Position numbers and translations under genes: made by a program. The notes under the pieces were generated by a model. The model did no database searches, was not told where the DNA came from, and was given only the letters and a program-made list of their open reading frames with translations. Shown piece by piece: positions 32,019 through 39,749 of a stretch of DNA of 64,000 nucleotides. The DNA is from AC-32 sp963813435 (GTDB lineage: Bacteria > Actinomycetota > Thermoleophilia > Gaiellales > Gaiellaceae): contig CAWEYY010000003.1 in the NCBI GenBank assembly GCA_963813435.1, positions 558,001 through 622,000 on the forward strand, written 5' to 3'. Every line of letters begins with the position of its first letter. Within the stretch, counting starts at the first letter, position 1.

Positions 32019-34298
32019 ATGGCGACCGAACCGGACGACGCAGGGAAGGCAGCCGGCGCGCAGTCGGAGGCGCCGCCGCTCGTCGAGGCAAAGCTCGCGG
32101 CGCCGCGCGTGCGGCGCGGCGTCCTCGACCGCCCGCGCATCCTGCACGCGCTCGACGCCGACGCCGTGCTGACGCTCGTCGGGGCACCTGCGGGCTACGG
32201 GAAGACGACGGCGATCCGGATCTGGTGCGCGACCCGGGATGCAGCGCTGGCCTGGGTCACGCTCGACGCCGGCGACAACGACCCCGGCCGGATGTGGAGA
32301 TATGTCGCCACGGCGGTCGATCGGATTCGCCCTGGCCTCGGCCAACCGGCGTTGCGTCGGCTCGGCGCTGCAGGAAGCCCCGTCGAGCACGCCGTCGACG
32401 AGCTGCTGAGCGCCCTCGGCGGGTACGGAGAGCCGGTGATCCTCGTGCTCGACGATCTCCACGCCGTGACCGAGGAGGACTGCCTGGCGTCGCTCGATCA
32501 CGCCGTCCTCCACGTGCCCGAGAACATGCGCGTGATCGTCGCCACACGCGTCGACCCGGCGCTCGCGCTCCCCCAGCTGCGGGCAGCGCGAAAGCTCACC
32601 GAGCTGCGGGCGAGCGAGCTCGCCTTTACCTCGCCCGAGGCGCACGCGCTGCTCGTGGGCCTGGGCGAGCTCGAGCTGAGCGACGAGCAGATCGACGTCC
32701 TGGTCGAGCGCACGGAAGGCTGGCCCGCAGCGCTCGTCCTCGCGGGTCTCTGGCTGCGGACCGTCGACGACCCCTCCAGTGCGGTGTCCGCGTTCGGCGG
32801 CGACCACCGCTTCGTCGCCGACTACCTGAGCACCGAGGTCCTCGCGGCGCTCGACGACGACCTCCGCGCCTTCCTGGAAGGCGTGGCGGTGCTCGATCAG
32901 TTCACGCCGGAGCTGTGCGACGCGGTGTTCGACCGCTCCGACTCCACCGAGAGGCTCGCCGAGCTCGAGCATGCCAACCTCTTCGTGACGCGGCTCGAGC
33001 GCGATGACTGGTTCCGCATCCACCAGCTCTTCGCCGAGTACGCGCGGGCGCAGCTGGAGGCGTCCGATCCGGGAGCGTCGTCACGCATCCATCTTCGCGC
33101 CGCAACGTTGCTGCGGGCGCAGGGCCGCCCAGTCGAGGCTATCGCCCACGCGTCGGCCGCAGGGGAGCACGAAGTCGTCGCCGAGCTGCTCGCCGAGCAC
33201 ACCCTGACGCTCATCCGCGGCGGCGCCGGCCGGACGCTGCTGCGCTGGGCGCGCACGCTGCCGGACGACGTTCTGACCGCACATCCGGAGGTCGCCGTCT
33301 TCGCGGCGGCCGCGTCCGTGGTCGTGAGTGGGAGCACCATGGATCGGCGTCACTACCTGGGGTTGGTCGACCAGGCGCGAGCCGCCCGACCCGAGCAGTC
33401 GAACGCGTACGTCGAGTCGGTGGCCCGGTTCGTTCGCATCCTCTCGATCGAGGATGGTGTCGGCCGAGCGGTGGACGACGGCCGTCGAGCGGTCGAGGTG
33501 GCCGCGGCCATCTCGGACGAGCTCGTCCCGGGCACTCTGACCGCGTACGCCCGCGCGCTCTACTTCGCCGGCGACCTCGCCGGGGCACGGGCCACCGCAC
33601 TCCGGGTGCTGGAGCATCCGGAGATCGACCGGGCCACGCCAAGCCTGCTCCATGCGCACACGACGCTGGTGCTGGTTGCCGTTGGGAAAGAGCGGCTGTC
33701 CTCGGCACGCGACCACGCGGAGCAGGCGAAGGAGGCCGTGGGGCAGATCGGCATGAGTCGGAGCTGGCTCGGCGCGAACGTCTCCGCCGCGCAGGGCGTC
33801 ATCTTTGCGGCGGAGGGGAAGCTCGCGGAGGCCGAGCGCGAGCTCGCCACCGCCGAGCACTTCTTCCACGACGACGTGCCGACCATCCATGAAGCGTGGC
33901 TGCTCGTGCTGATCGCCTCCGTGCGCGCCCGCCGTGGACGCCTGGATCACGCTGAGGAGGCCTTGCAGCTTGCGCGCGAGGCGCTCGCCGAGCTCCCGGA
34001 CGCCGGCGTCCTCCCCGGGCTCGTCGCGGAGGTCGAGCGTGAGCTCGCGGTGGCGAGCGATCGCGCGAGCACCGGCGGCGTGCTCGACGAGCCGAGCGAA
34101 GCCGAGCTCGCCGTGCTGAGGCTCCTCGCCACCGACCTCTCGACGCGCGAGATCGCGGAGGAGCTCTTCCTGTCCGCGAACACGGTCCATTCCCACCAAC
34201 GGGCCCTGTACCGGAAGCTCGACGTCCACTCGCGCGAGGCGGCGATCGCACGCGCGACCGCGCTCAACCTGCTGGACGAAGCGGATTCACCTAGGTGA
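32019..34298 (+). CDS. LAL/MalT-type LuxR-family transcriptional regulator
   Basis: 759 residues. N-terminal STAND-type ATPase: Walker A GAPAGYGKTTA (about 55-65), Walker B-like VILVLDDLHAV (about 143-153). A helical TPR-like middle (VEAIAHASAAGEHEVVAELL onward) precedes a C-terminal LuxR HTH: ELAVLRLLATDLSTREIAEE and FLSANTVHSHQRALYRKLDV. Such proteins are usually ligand-gated activators. The stop codon lies inside palindrome 3, and palindrome 2 lies upstream, so it probably binds these boxes and controls itself. ATG 32019 is preferred; the open frame reaches back to 31869 without family-like sequence. Confidence 0.88.
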   Translation: MATEPDDAGKAAGAQSEAPPLVEAKLAAPRVRRGVLDRPRILHALDADAVLTLVGAPAGYGKTTAIRIWCATRDAALAWVTLDAGDNDPGRMWRYVATAVDRIRPGLGQPALRRLGAAGSPVEHAVDELLSALGGYGEPVILVLDDLHAVTEEDCLASLDHAVLHVPENMRVIVATRVDPALALPQLRAARKLTELRASELAFTSPEAHALLVGLGELELSDEQIDVLVERTEGWPAALVLAGLWLRTVDDPSSAVSAFGGDHRFVADYLSTEVLAALDDDLRAFLEGVAVLDQFTPELCDAVFDRSDSTERLAELEHANLFVTRLERDDWFRIHQLFAEYARAQLEASDPGASSRIHLRAATLLRAQGRPVEAIAHASAAGEHEVVAELLAEHTLTLIRGGAGRTLLRWARTLPDDVLTAHPEVAVFAAAASVVVSGSTMDRRHYLGLVDQARAARPEQSNAYVESVARFVRILSIEDGVGRAVDDGRRAVEVAAAISDELVPGTLTAYARALYFAGDLAGARATALRVLEHPEIDRATPSLLHAHTTLVLVAVGKERLSSARDHAEQAKEAVGQIGMSRSWLGANVSAAQGVIFAAEGKLAEAERELATAEHFFHDDVPTIHEAWLLVLIASVRARRGRLDHAEEALQLAREALAELPDAGVLPGLVAEVERELAVASDRASTGGVLDEPSEAELAVLRLLATDLSTREIAEELFLSANTVHSHQRALYRKLDVHSREAAIARATALNLLDEADSPR

Positions 34299-34349
34299 TT
34301 CGCCCGCGACGGCGGGCGCGCTGAGAGGGCGGGTGCGATCCTCGAGGCG
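34284..34349 (+). promoter_or_regulatory. Palindromic box 3 promoter (AhpD pair)
   Basis: GATTCACCTAGGTGATTC at 34284-34301 (one mismatch in the left arm), overlapping the LAL stop codon. The conserved GAGGGCGGGTGCGATCCTCG follows, and GTG 34349 begins 6 nt after GATCCT, 56.5 bp from the palindrome centre. The promoter is thus embedded in the 3' end of its probable regulator gene. Confidence 0.75.
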
Positions 34350-34852
34350 TGGCTACTGCGAAGCGCACGCTCACTCGTGACAACGTCTTGGAGACGACCG
34401 CCAACGTCGTCGCCTCGGCCCCCGTCCTTGTCCGGTCGCTGGTCAGGCCCAGAGTCCCTCGTGCGTTGCGCGAGAAGATCATGCTCGAGGTCACCGCGGT
34501 CAACGACTGCCGCTACTGCCAGTGGGGTCACACCCACCTGGCGATTGCACAAGGAGTGCCGCTGGAGGAGATCAACCAGATCTTCAAATATCAGAACGAG
34601 TCGTTGGCGGCTCGGGACACGGCCGAGGCCGCGGCGATCCTGTTCGCCCAGGACTACGCGGAGAATCTCGGCGAGTGCGATCCGGAATCGATCCAGAACC
34701 TGCGCACGTACTACGACGACGCACAGGTGGCCGAGATCCTCGCCTACGTGCGCGCGATCACGCTCGGCAACCTGACCGGCAACACCGTGGACGCCGTGCT
34801 CGACCGTTTCCGCAGGCATGGTGATGCCGAAAGCAACGGGATGTCGAGATGA
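34349..34852 (+). CDS. AhpD-like carboxymuconolactone decarboxylase family protein
   Basis: 167 residues. The redox motif is VNDCRYCQWGHTHLA, a Cys-x2-Cys followed by His as in AhpD peroxidase-type proteins. The rest is all-helical. Expected role is thiol-based peroxide or hydroperoxide handling, or a redox relay. Leaderless GTG start after box 3. ATGA overlap with the next gene. Confidence 0.88.
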   Translation: MATAKRTLTRDNVLETTANVVASAPVLVRSLVRPRVPRALREKIMLEVTAVNDCRYCQWGHTHLAIAQGVPLEEINQIFKYQNESLAARDTAEAAAILFAQDYAENLGECDPESIQNLRTYYDDAQVAEILAYVRAITLGNLTGNTVDAVLDRFRRHGDAESNGMSR

Positions 34853-35577
34853 GCGGAAACGCGGCTACCCCGGGCGCGGCCAAGTTCGGCCCGATGACCG
34901 CCGACGGCCTGCACCACCCGATCATCGGGCAGCGGAGAAAGGGATCGACGGTCACGTTGCTCCGACGGGCACGTGACCTCTGGGCGATCTATCTCAGGCG
35001 CCGCCTCGATCCCGTCTTCCGCGAGGAGATCATGCTCTCCGTCGCAGGTGCCGACTCGAGCCGCCAGTGCAGCTTCGCCCATCGGGAGTGGGCGCTAGCC
35101 GAAGGTATTCCCGAGGCCGACCTTGCAGCACTCGAGGGGCTGGACGTCCGGGCGCTCGACGAGCGGACGTGGGTGGCCATCGCCTGGGCACAGGCCTACG
35201 CCCGCAGCGACTTCGCCGACGTCCCCGACGACGTCGAGGCGGATTTTCGGCAGCACTTCAGCGCGCAGGAGCGGGCGGACATCGAGCTTCTCGCCCGGGA
35301 GATGTACTGGCTGAATGAGACCAGCAACGGAGTGGACGCCGCCCTGTCACGCCTGAAGCGCGATCGGGTGGAGGGAAGCACCGTGCTCACCGAGCTCGAG
35401 GCGCTGGTGCTTTACGCCCTCGTCGTGCCCTTCCTCATCGTCCTGTTCGGCATCAAGCAACGACGGAACCCGATCTCGATCATCCGCGGCATGAAGCCGT
35501 TCTTCCGCGAGTTCGAGGCGCGCGGCCCGAACACGATCTCCGGGCCGGGGGAGAACTTCGGCGGGCAGCCGGCGTAG
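34849..35577 (+). CDS. AhpD-fold paralogue with C-terminal membrane segment
   Basis: 242 residues. The fold resembles its neighbour (FREEIMLSVAGADSSRQCSF, HREWALAEGIPEADLAALEG), but the CxxC is reduced to a single Cys, so a peroxidase cycle like AhpD is unlikely. Near residue 190 a hydrophobic helix, ALVLYALVVPFLIVLFGI, probably anchors it. The pair may act as a heteromeric membrane-tethered unit (inference). Confidence 0.7.
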   Translation: MSGNAATPGAAKFGPMTADGLHHPIIGQRRKGSTVTLLRRARDLWAIYLRRRLDPVFREEIMLSVAGADSSRQCSFAHREWALAEGIPEADLAALEGLDVRALDERTWVAIAWAQAYARSDFADVPDDVEADFRQHFSAQERADIELLAREMYWLNETSNGVDAALSRLKRDRVEGSTVLTELEALVLYALVVPFLIVLFGIKQRRNPISIIRGMKPFFREFEARGPNTISGPGENFGGQPA

Positions 35578-35608
35578 GGTCGATTCCCTACCGGCCGCCC
35601 ACACGACC

Positions 35609-35707
35609 ATGGGGTTTCGGCTCTTCCTGATTCTCGTCCCGCTCGCGTGGAGAGTCGGCAGGTGGACGTGGCGCCGAGTCCGCGCCCAAGCGGAATCACC
35701 TAGGTGA
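35609..35707 (+). CDS. Possible 32-aa peptide ending in box 4
   Basis: Begins MGFRLFLILVPLAWRVGRWT with one hydrophobic helix and ends AESPR-stop inside the box 4 palindrome, like the LAL gene end. No ribosome binding site is visible. May be a chance reading. Confidence 0.2.
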   Translation: MGFRLFLILVPLAWRVGRWTWRRVRAQAESPR

Positions 35708-35760
35708 TTCACCCGCGAACGCGGTCGCGCCGAGCGGGCGGGTGCGATGCTCGAGCCATG
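35693..35760 (+). promoter_or_regulatory. Palindromic box 4 promoter
   Basis: Perfect GAATCACCTAGGTGATTC at 35693-35710, then GAGCGGGCGGGTGCGATGCT and ATG 35758, 56.5 bp from the palindrome centre and 6 nt after GATGCT. Confidence 0.75.
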
Positions 35761-35802
35761 GCGAATTGGTTCTATCCCGCGTCTTCACGTACAGGGAGGT
35801 GA
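35758..35802 (+). CDS. Leaderless 14-aa leader peptide (box 4)
   Basis: MANWFYPASSRTGR followed by TGA. Its last codons overlap the GGGAGGTGA ribosome binding site of the next gene, whose ATG is 3 nt after the TGA. The layout favours translational coupling. Its first codons match those at boxes 2 and 5. Confidence 0.45.
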   Translation: MANWFYPASSRTGR

Positions 35803-35805
35803 CTC

Positions 35806-36273
35806 ATGGTTTGGGCAATTCTCGTGTTCCTCGGGGTCCCACTCTGGATTTGCGCGATGGGCATCATCGTCATGGTTCTCAGAAACCGGAGCTTGCAGAA
35901 GCGCCACGGCGACATCCCGGTTCGCGTGAAGCGGCCCGGGAAGACGCGTTGGACTCGTGGCCACGCGATCTGGGTATCGGACGTGTTCGCGTGGCGGGGA
36001 AGCCCGGCCGCCTGGAGCGAGGACATCGTCCAGGTGACCGGCGTGACGCTGCGAAGCCCGAGCGACGAGGAGCTACACAAGCTGCGTCGCCTCGGAGACG
36101 GCGTGCAGATCGCGACACTCTCGTCCGTGGGCGGCGAGCCGCTGGAGGTGGCCACCAGCCCCGAGAAGTCCATCGCGCTCGCCGGACCGTTCGCGGCCGA
36201 CGCGATCTCAGGGAGTCCCCCGAGGGCTCCACAACCACTCACAGTCGCAAGCACGTCAATCGAAAGGAGTTGA
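35806..36273 (+). CDS. Membrane-anchored protein, 155 aa, DUF2550-like layout
   Basis: One N-terminal helix (VWAILVFLGVPLWICAMGII) then a soluble domain with KTRWTRGHAIWVSDVFAWRG. The spacing of Trp/Arg residues is loosely like DUF2550, but I am not sure. It ends TSIERS-stop, the same ending as the gene at 37173, and the next gene's ribosome binding site overlaps that end. Box 4 unit. Confidence 0.6.
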   Translation: MVWAILVFLGVPLWICAMGIIVMVLRNRSLQKRHGDIPVRVKRPGKTRWTRGHAIWVSDVFAWRGSPAAWSEDIVQVTGVTLRSPSDEELHKLRRLGDGVQIATLSSVGGEPLEVATSPEKSIALAGPFAADAISGSPPRAPQPLTVASTSIERS

Positions 36274-36275
36274 CC

Positions 36276-36980
36276 ATGTCCTCGACACTCACGGCAATGA
36301 AGCTCAAGACGGGTCTCGATCCGCTCGAGCGAGTCCACATCACGGATGCTCGCGGTCTCCGCTTCCACGGAATGGGGGCGTTCGTCGGCACCGGGCGGAC
36401 GCAGAGGGCGCACGTCTACACGGCGGCCTCGATCCCCGTCGACCCCGAGGCCTACAAGAAGATCGATCCCGAGAAGCTCGCGCACGAGCTCGGCGTGGAC
36501 ATGTGCGCGGTCAACCGCGGCCGCTTCTGGATGATCGACGAGCTCGAGATCGTCGTCGGCGACGTCCAGGACTTCCACGGCGTCGAGATGCGGTGGGCCG
36601 GCGACATGACCGGCGCCGAGATGATCGCCCAGTTCCAGAGCGCGTACACACCCTCGCTGATCTACCGCAACACCAACTGGATCTTCAACGCGGGCAAGCC
36701 CGTGTACCTGCTTCGCGAGCCGGAGGGTGCGACCTGGGTCCTGCAGGAGTTCACGAAGGACGTCGACGCGAGCCTCGAGGCGGACAACCTCGAGGTGCTC
36801 GGCGACAACTACAAGGAGCTGCCTGAGGGCTGGACGTTCGAGACGAAGATCCTCGACGAGGAGCTCTCGCTCAACACCGGTCGTGCCGGCGGCTGGGCAG
36901 CCATCATCCGCGACGAGTTCCACTGCACCTACCAGGGCTGCGGCTACGGCTCAGACCGCAGCGCGAACTTCGTGCCGTAA
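36276..36980 (+). CDS. Unknown protein, 234 aa
   Basis: Begins MSSTLTAMKLKTGLDPLERV. Soluble, mixed alpha/beta, rich in acidic residues. Stretches that could help a search are ITDARGLRFHGMGAFVGTGR, VNRGRFWMIDELEIVVGDVQ and CTYQGCGYGSDRSANFVP at the C-terminus. No signal peptide or membrane segment. I know no family. GAAAGGAG lies 7 nt upstream of the ATG. A strong hairpin terminator follows, so box 4 controls only this two-gene unit. Confidence 0.75.
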   Translation: MSSTLTAMKLKTGLDPLERVHITDARGLRFHGMGAFVGTGRTQRAHVYTAASIPVDPEAYKKIDPEKLAHELGVDMCAVNRGRFWMIDELEIVVGDVQDFHGVEMRWAGDMTGAEMIAQFQSAYTPSLIYRNTNWIFNAGKPVYLLREPEGATWVLQEFTKDVDASLEADNLEVLGDNYKELPEGWTFETKILDEELSLNTGRAGGWAAIIRDEFHCTYQGCGYGSDRSANFVP

Positions 36981-36997
36981 ATCGGCATATCGAAGCG

Positions 36998-37024
36998 ACA
37001 GACCCCGGCTCTGCCGGGGTCTGT
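36998..37024 (+). terminator. Terminator hairpin of the box 4 unit
   Basis: ACAGACCCCGG and CCGGGGTCTGT form an 11-bp perfect stem with a CTCTG loop, 17 nt after the stop. A short CC-GTG follows rather than a U-tract. Confidence 0.75.
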
Positions 37025-37106
37025 CCGTGCCGCCGCGGACCGCGAACTACGTCTCCGAGGGGAACGCCGGCGCTCTTCCAAGTGCTCATGGCGGCGGGAC
37101 CAAGCG

Positions 37107-37173
37107 GAATCACCTAGGTGATTCGCCCGCGAACGCGGTTGCGCCGAGCGGGCGGGTGCGATGCTCGAGGGCA
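37107..37173 (+). promoter_or_regulatory. Palindromic box 5 promoter (long operon)
   Basis: Perfect GAATCACCTAGGTGATTC at 37107-37124, then GAGCGGGCGGGTGCGATGCT; ATG 37173 is 57.5 bp from the palindrome centre, one base more than in boxes 2-4. Confidence 0.75.
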
Positions 37174-37472
37174 TGGCGAATCGGACATACCGGGTGACGG
37201 TCGAAGGAGAGCTCGGTGACTACCTTGCGACGGTTTTCCCCGGCATGACGCTCACGCACGGCCACGGCATGACGACGCTGACTGGCGAGCTGCGCGACCA
37301 GGCGGAGCTGCAAGGCGTGCTCCAGCGCGTGTCGGACCTCGGGCTCACCCTGCTCGAGACGAAAGCGGTCGAGAGCAATCCCGAAAGCCTGTCCGGCCAG
37401 GAGCCGGTCAAAGCGGACGCAACTGGGGATCAAGCGCCCGCCGTTCCGCGAACCTCAACGGAAAGGAGCTGA
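37173..37472 (+). CDS. Small conserved-type protein, 99 aa
   Basis: Begins MANRTYRVTVEGELGDYLAT; the N-terminal 65 residues (MTLTHGHGMTTLTGELRDQA, then LQRVSDLGLTLLETK) look like a small ferredoxin-like protein type common in actinobacteria without a known function. The C-terminal 30 residues are low-complexity and end in TSTERS-stop. Leaderless start after box 5. Only 2 nt separate it from the rhodanese gene. Confidence 0.7.
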   Translation: MANRTYRVTVEGELGDYLATVFPGMTLTHGHGMTTLTGELRDQAELQGVLQRVSDLGLTLLETKAVESNPESLSGQEPVKADATGDQAPAVPRTSTERS

Positions 37473-37474
37473 CC

Positions 37475-38056
37475 ATGACCACAGCGACAGAGACGACGAC
37501 CACACCGACACATAACGGACGTCCGATCGTGAAGGAGCGGCAGACCGGCCTAGGGCTCTACGTCACCGCCAAAGAGGCGTACGACATGTGGCAGGAGGAC
37601 CCCGAGGGCGTGAAGATCCTCGACGTCCGCACGCCCGAGGAGTGGGTCTTCACCGGCCACGTTCCGATGGCGACCCTGATCCCGTTCGCCTTCCTGGCAT
37701 ACGTCTGGGACGACGAGAAGAAGGCCTTCCCGTGGTCGCTGAACCCCGACTTCGTCGAGCTCGTCAAGGAGCGGTTCTCCCCCGAGGACACGCTCCTCGT
37801 CACGTGCCGCTCCGGCGGCCGCGGGGCGATGGCGGTCAACATGCTCGCGGCCGCGGGGTTCACGAGCGCCTACAACATCCTCGACGGGATGGAGGGCGGT
37901 CGGGTCGACGACCCCGACAGTGTCTTCGACGGCATGCGCAGGAAGAACGGCTGGATCATGTCCGGCCTGCCGTGGACGTACGACCTCGACCCCACGCAGA
38001 TGGCGCTTCCCGAGCGCGAGACCGGGGAGCTCCACCCGGGCAACCCCGAGGACTGA
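37475..38056 (+). CDS. Rhodanese-domain sulfurtransferase
   Basis: 193 residues. ILDVRTPEEWVFTGHVP is the N-terminal half-site; the active-site loop is LVTCRSGGRGAMAV with catalytic Cys near residue 111. A longer insert (YVWDDEKKAFPWSLNPDFVE) and a C-terminal extension of about 50 residues distinguish it from the 120-aa rhodanese at 28151. GAAAGGAG precedes the ATG. Second rhodanese of the proposed regulon. Confidence 0.9.
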   Translation: MTTATETTTTPTHNGRPIVKERQTGLGLYVTAKEAYDMWQEDPEGVKILDVRTPEEWVFTGHVPMATLIPFAFLAYVWDDEKKAFPWSLNPDFVELVKERFSPEDTLLVTCRSGGRGAMAVNMLAAAGFTSAYNILDGMEGGRVDDPDSVFDGMRRKNGWIMSGLPWTYDLDPTQMALPERETGELHPGNPED

Positions 38057-38116
38057 GGACGTGTGAGGGGCGGTGGGAGAGATCCCCATCGCCCCTCCCG
38101 ATGAGAAGGAGGCGAG

Positions 38117-38893
38117 ATGGCTACGCAGACGGTGACGTCGTTACCGGATCAGGAGTTGGAGAAGCTGTCGGAGCTGATCAAGCGTGCGGACAGCGTGGAG
38201 CTGAAGCTGACCGTGCCGCTGTCCGACCGGAGCCGGGCGGGTACAGCGCTCGGCGTGGATCCCCTCGACGGCGAGATCCGGCAGGTCTTCTTCCTCGACA
38301 CGCCTGACCTGGCACTCAACAAGAGCGGTGTCGTGGTTCGTGCCCGTCGGGTGCAGCGGCGCGGGGACGACTCGGTCGTGAAGCTGCGACCGGTGGTTCC
38401 GGACGAGTTGCCCAAGAAGGTGCGCAAGTCGCCGAACTTCGGTGTCGAGGTCGATGCGATGCCGGGCGGGTTCGTCTGCTCGGGCTCGATGAAGCACAGG
38501 ATGGGCTCGCCGAGGGTCAAGGACGCGATGATGGGGGCGCTGCCGCTCCACAAGCTCTTCTCCAAGGAGCAGCGGGCCTTCTATACGGCGCATGCTCCCG
38601 AGGGGATCGAGCTCGACGACCTCTCGATCCTGGGCCCGGTCCCCGTGCTCAAGGTGAAGTTCGCGCCCGAGGAGTACGACCGCAAGATGGTTGCGGAGCT
38701 GTGGATGTACCCGGACAACTCGCAGCTCCTCGAGCTATCGACCAAGTGCGAGCCCTCCGAGGCGTTCCAGATCGGCATCGAGACGAGAACGTTCCTGACC
38801 CAGCACGGGATCGACCTCACGGGCGAGCAGGCGACGAAGACGAAGAAGGCGCTGGAGTTCTTCTCCAAGCGGTTGCAGGAAGGAGTCGAGTAA
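38117..38893 (+). CDS. CYTH/triphosphate-tunnel-like protein
   Basis: 258 residues. SVELKLTVPLSDRS resembles the ExExK strand of CYTH proteins, FFLDTPDLALNKSGVVVRAR the YFDTpdl-L...LRiR segment, and DSVVKLRPVVPDEL the following lysine-bearing strand. These enzymes act on triphosphates or polyphosphate; the match is partial, so the activity is open. AAGGAGG lies 6 nt upstream of the ATG. Box 5 operon. Confidence 0.6.
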   Translation: MATQTVTSLPDQELEKLSELIKRADSVELKLTVPLSDRSRAGTALGVDPLDGEIRQVFFLDTPDLALNKSGVVVRARRVQRRGDDSVVKLRPVVPDELPKKVRKSPNFGVEVDAMPGGFVCSGSMKHRMGSPRVKDAMMGALPLHKLFSKEQRAFYTAHAPEGIELDDLSILGPVPVLKVKFAPEEYDRKMVAELWMYPDNSQLLELSTKCEPSEAFQIGIETRTFLTQHGIDLTGEQATKTKKALEFFSKRLQEGVE

Positions 38894-38943
38894 GAAGTGG
38901 TCATTCGCAAGCGGTTGGGGTAACTGGGTGAGCGGATGAGGAG

Positions 38944-39678
38944 GTGACCGAAGTGCGAAGCGAGTCCGCAGCTCTCACCGCGATGGGCGAGACGAGCATG
39001 GGCCGGACACTGAGAACACCCAGGTCGGCTGCCGTTGCGGGCATCGTCTTCTCGGTCATCTTCACGGTCGCGCTCGTACTCGTCCGCACGGCCGTCCCGT
39101 CAGACCCGAGTGACGCGGGGCAGTGGCTGACGGACACCTCGCGCCGTGACGCGGTCCTGTTCGCGCTCGTTCTCGTGCCCTTCGCGGGGATCGCCTTCCT
39201 CTGGTTCGTCGGCGTGCTGCGAGACCGTGTCGGCGAAGCCGAGGATCGGTTCTTCGCGACGGTCTTCCTCGGGAGCGGGTTGCTGTTCGTGGCCATGATC
39301 TTCGTCGCCTCGGCCGTCGCGGCGGGGCTGGTCGCAAGCGCCGGAGACAGCGCCGACAAGCTCCTGTCCTCCGGCGCCTGGGACTTCGGGCGCAGGACCG
39401 CGCACGAGCTGATGGTGGTCTACGCGATTCGGATGGCCGCCGTGTTCATGATCGCCACGTCGACGATCCTGCGACGCCTGACGCTCACCCCCCGGTGGCT
39501 CGCCGCTTCTGGCTACGCGATCGCGTTCGTTCTCCTCGTGGCCGTCGGCTTCTTCGCCTGGATCGAGCTCGCGTTCCCGGCCTGGGTGCTGGTGCTGAGC
39601 CTGTACATCCTGGTGGCCGGATCCAGGCGGGATCGGGTGGTCGATCCAGGCGATACCCCGCGGCTACGTGGCGTCTGA
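38944..39678 (+). CDS. Polytopic membrane protein, unknown
   Basis: 244 residues, five to six helices (AAVAGIVFSVIFTVALVLV, AVLFALVLVPFAGIAFLWFV, VFLGSGLLFVAMIFVASAVA and others) after a 30-residue polar N-terminus. No recognised family. GTG start with GAGGAGG upstream. Box 5 operon, 50 nt after the CYTH-like gene. Confidence 0.75.
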   Translation: MTEVRSESAALTAMGETSMGRTLRTPRSAAVAGIVFSVIFTVALVLVRTAVPSDPSDAGQWLTDTSRRDAVLFALVLVPFAGIAFLWFVGVLRDRVGEAEDRFFATVFLGSGLLFVAMIFVASAVAAGLVASAGDSADKLLSSGAWDFGRRTAHELMVVYAIRMAAVFMIATSTILRRLTLTPRWLAASGYAIAFVLLVAVGFFAWIELAFPAWVLVLSLYILVAGSRRDRVVDPGDTPRLRGV

Positions 39679-39749
39679 CCACGTACACCACGGTTGGCCC
39701 CTCGGTCTTCTTGCTGGGCGCTCGACGTGTCGGGCGCGAGCGTAGCCCG

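Noticed and set aside
29178..37124. Interpreting the palindromes as REP/transposon ends or recombination sites
   Set aside because: Each is followed, at constant distance and one orientation, by a conserved promoter-like segment and a gene start, which fits regulation better. No transposase is nearby.
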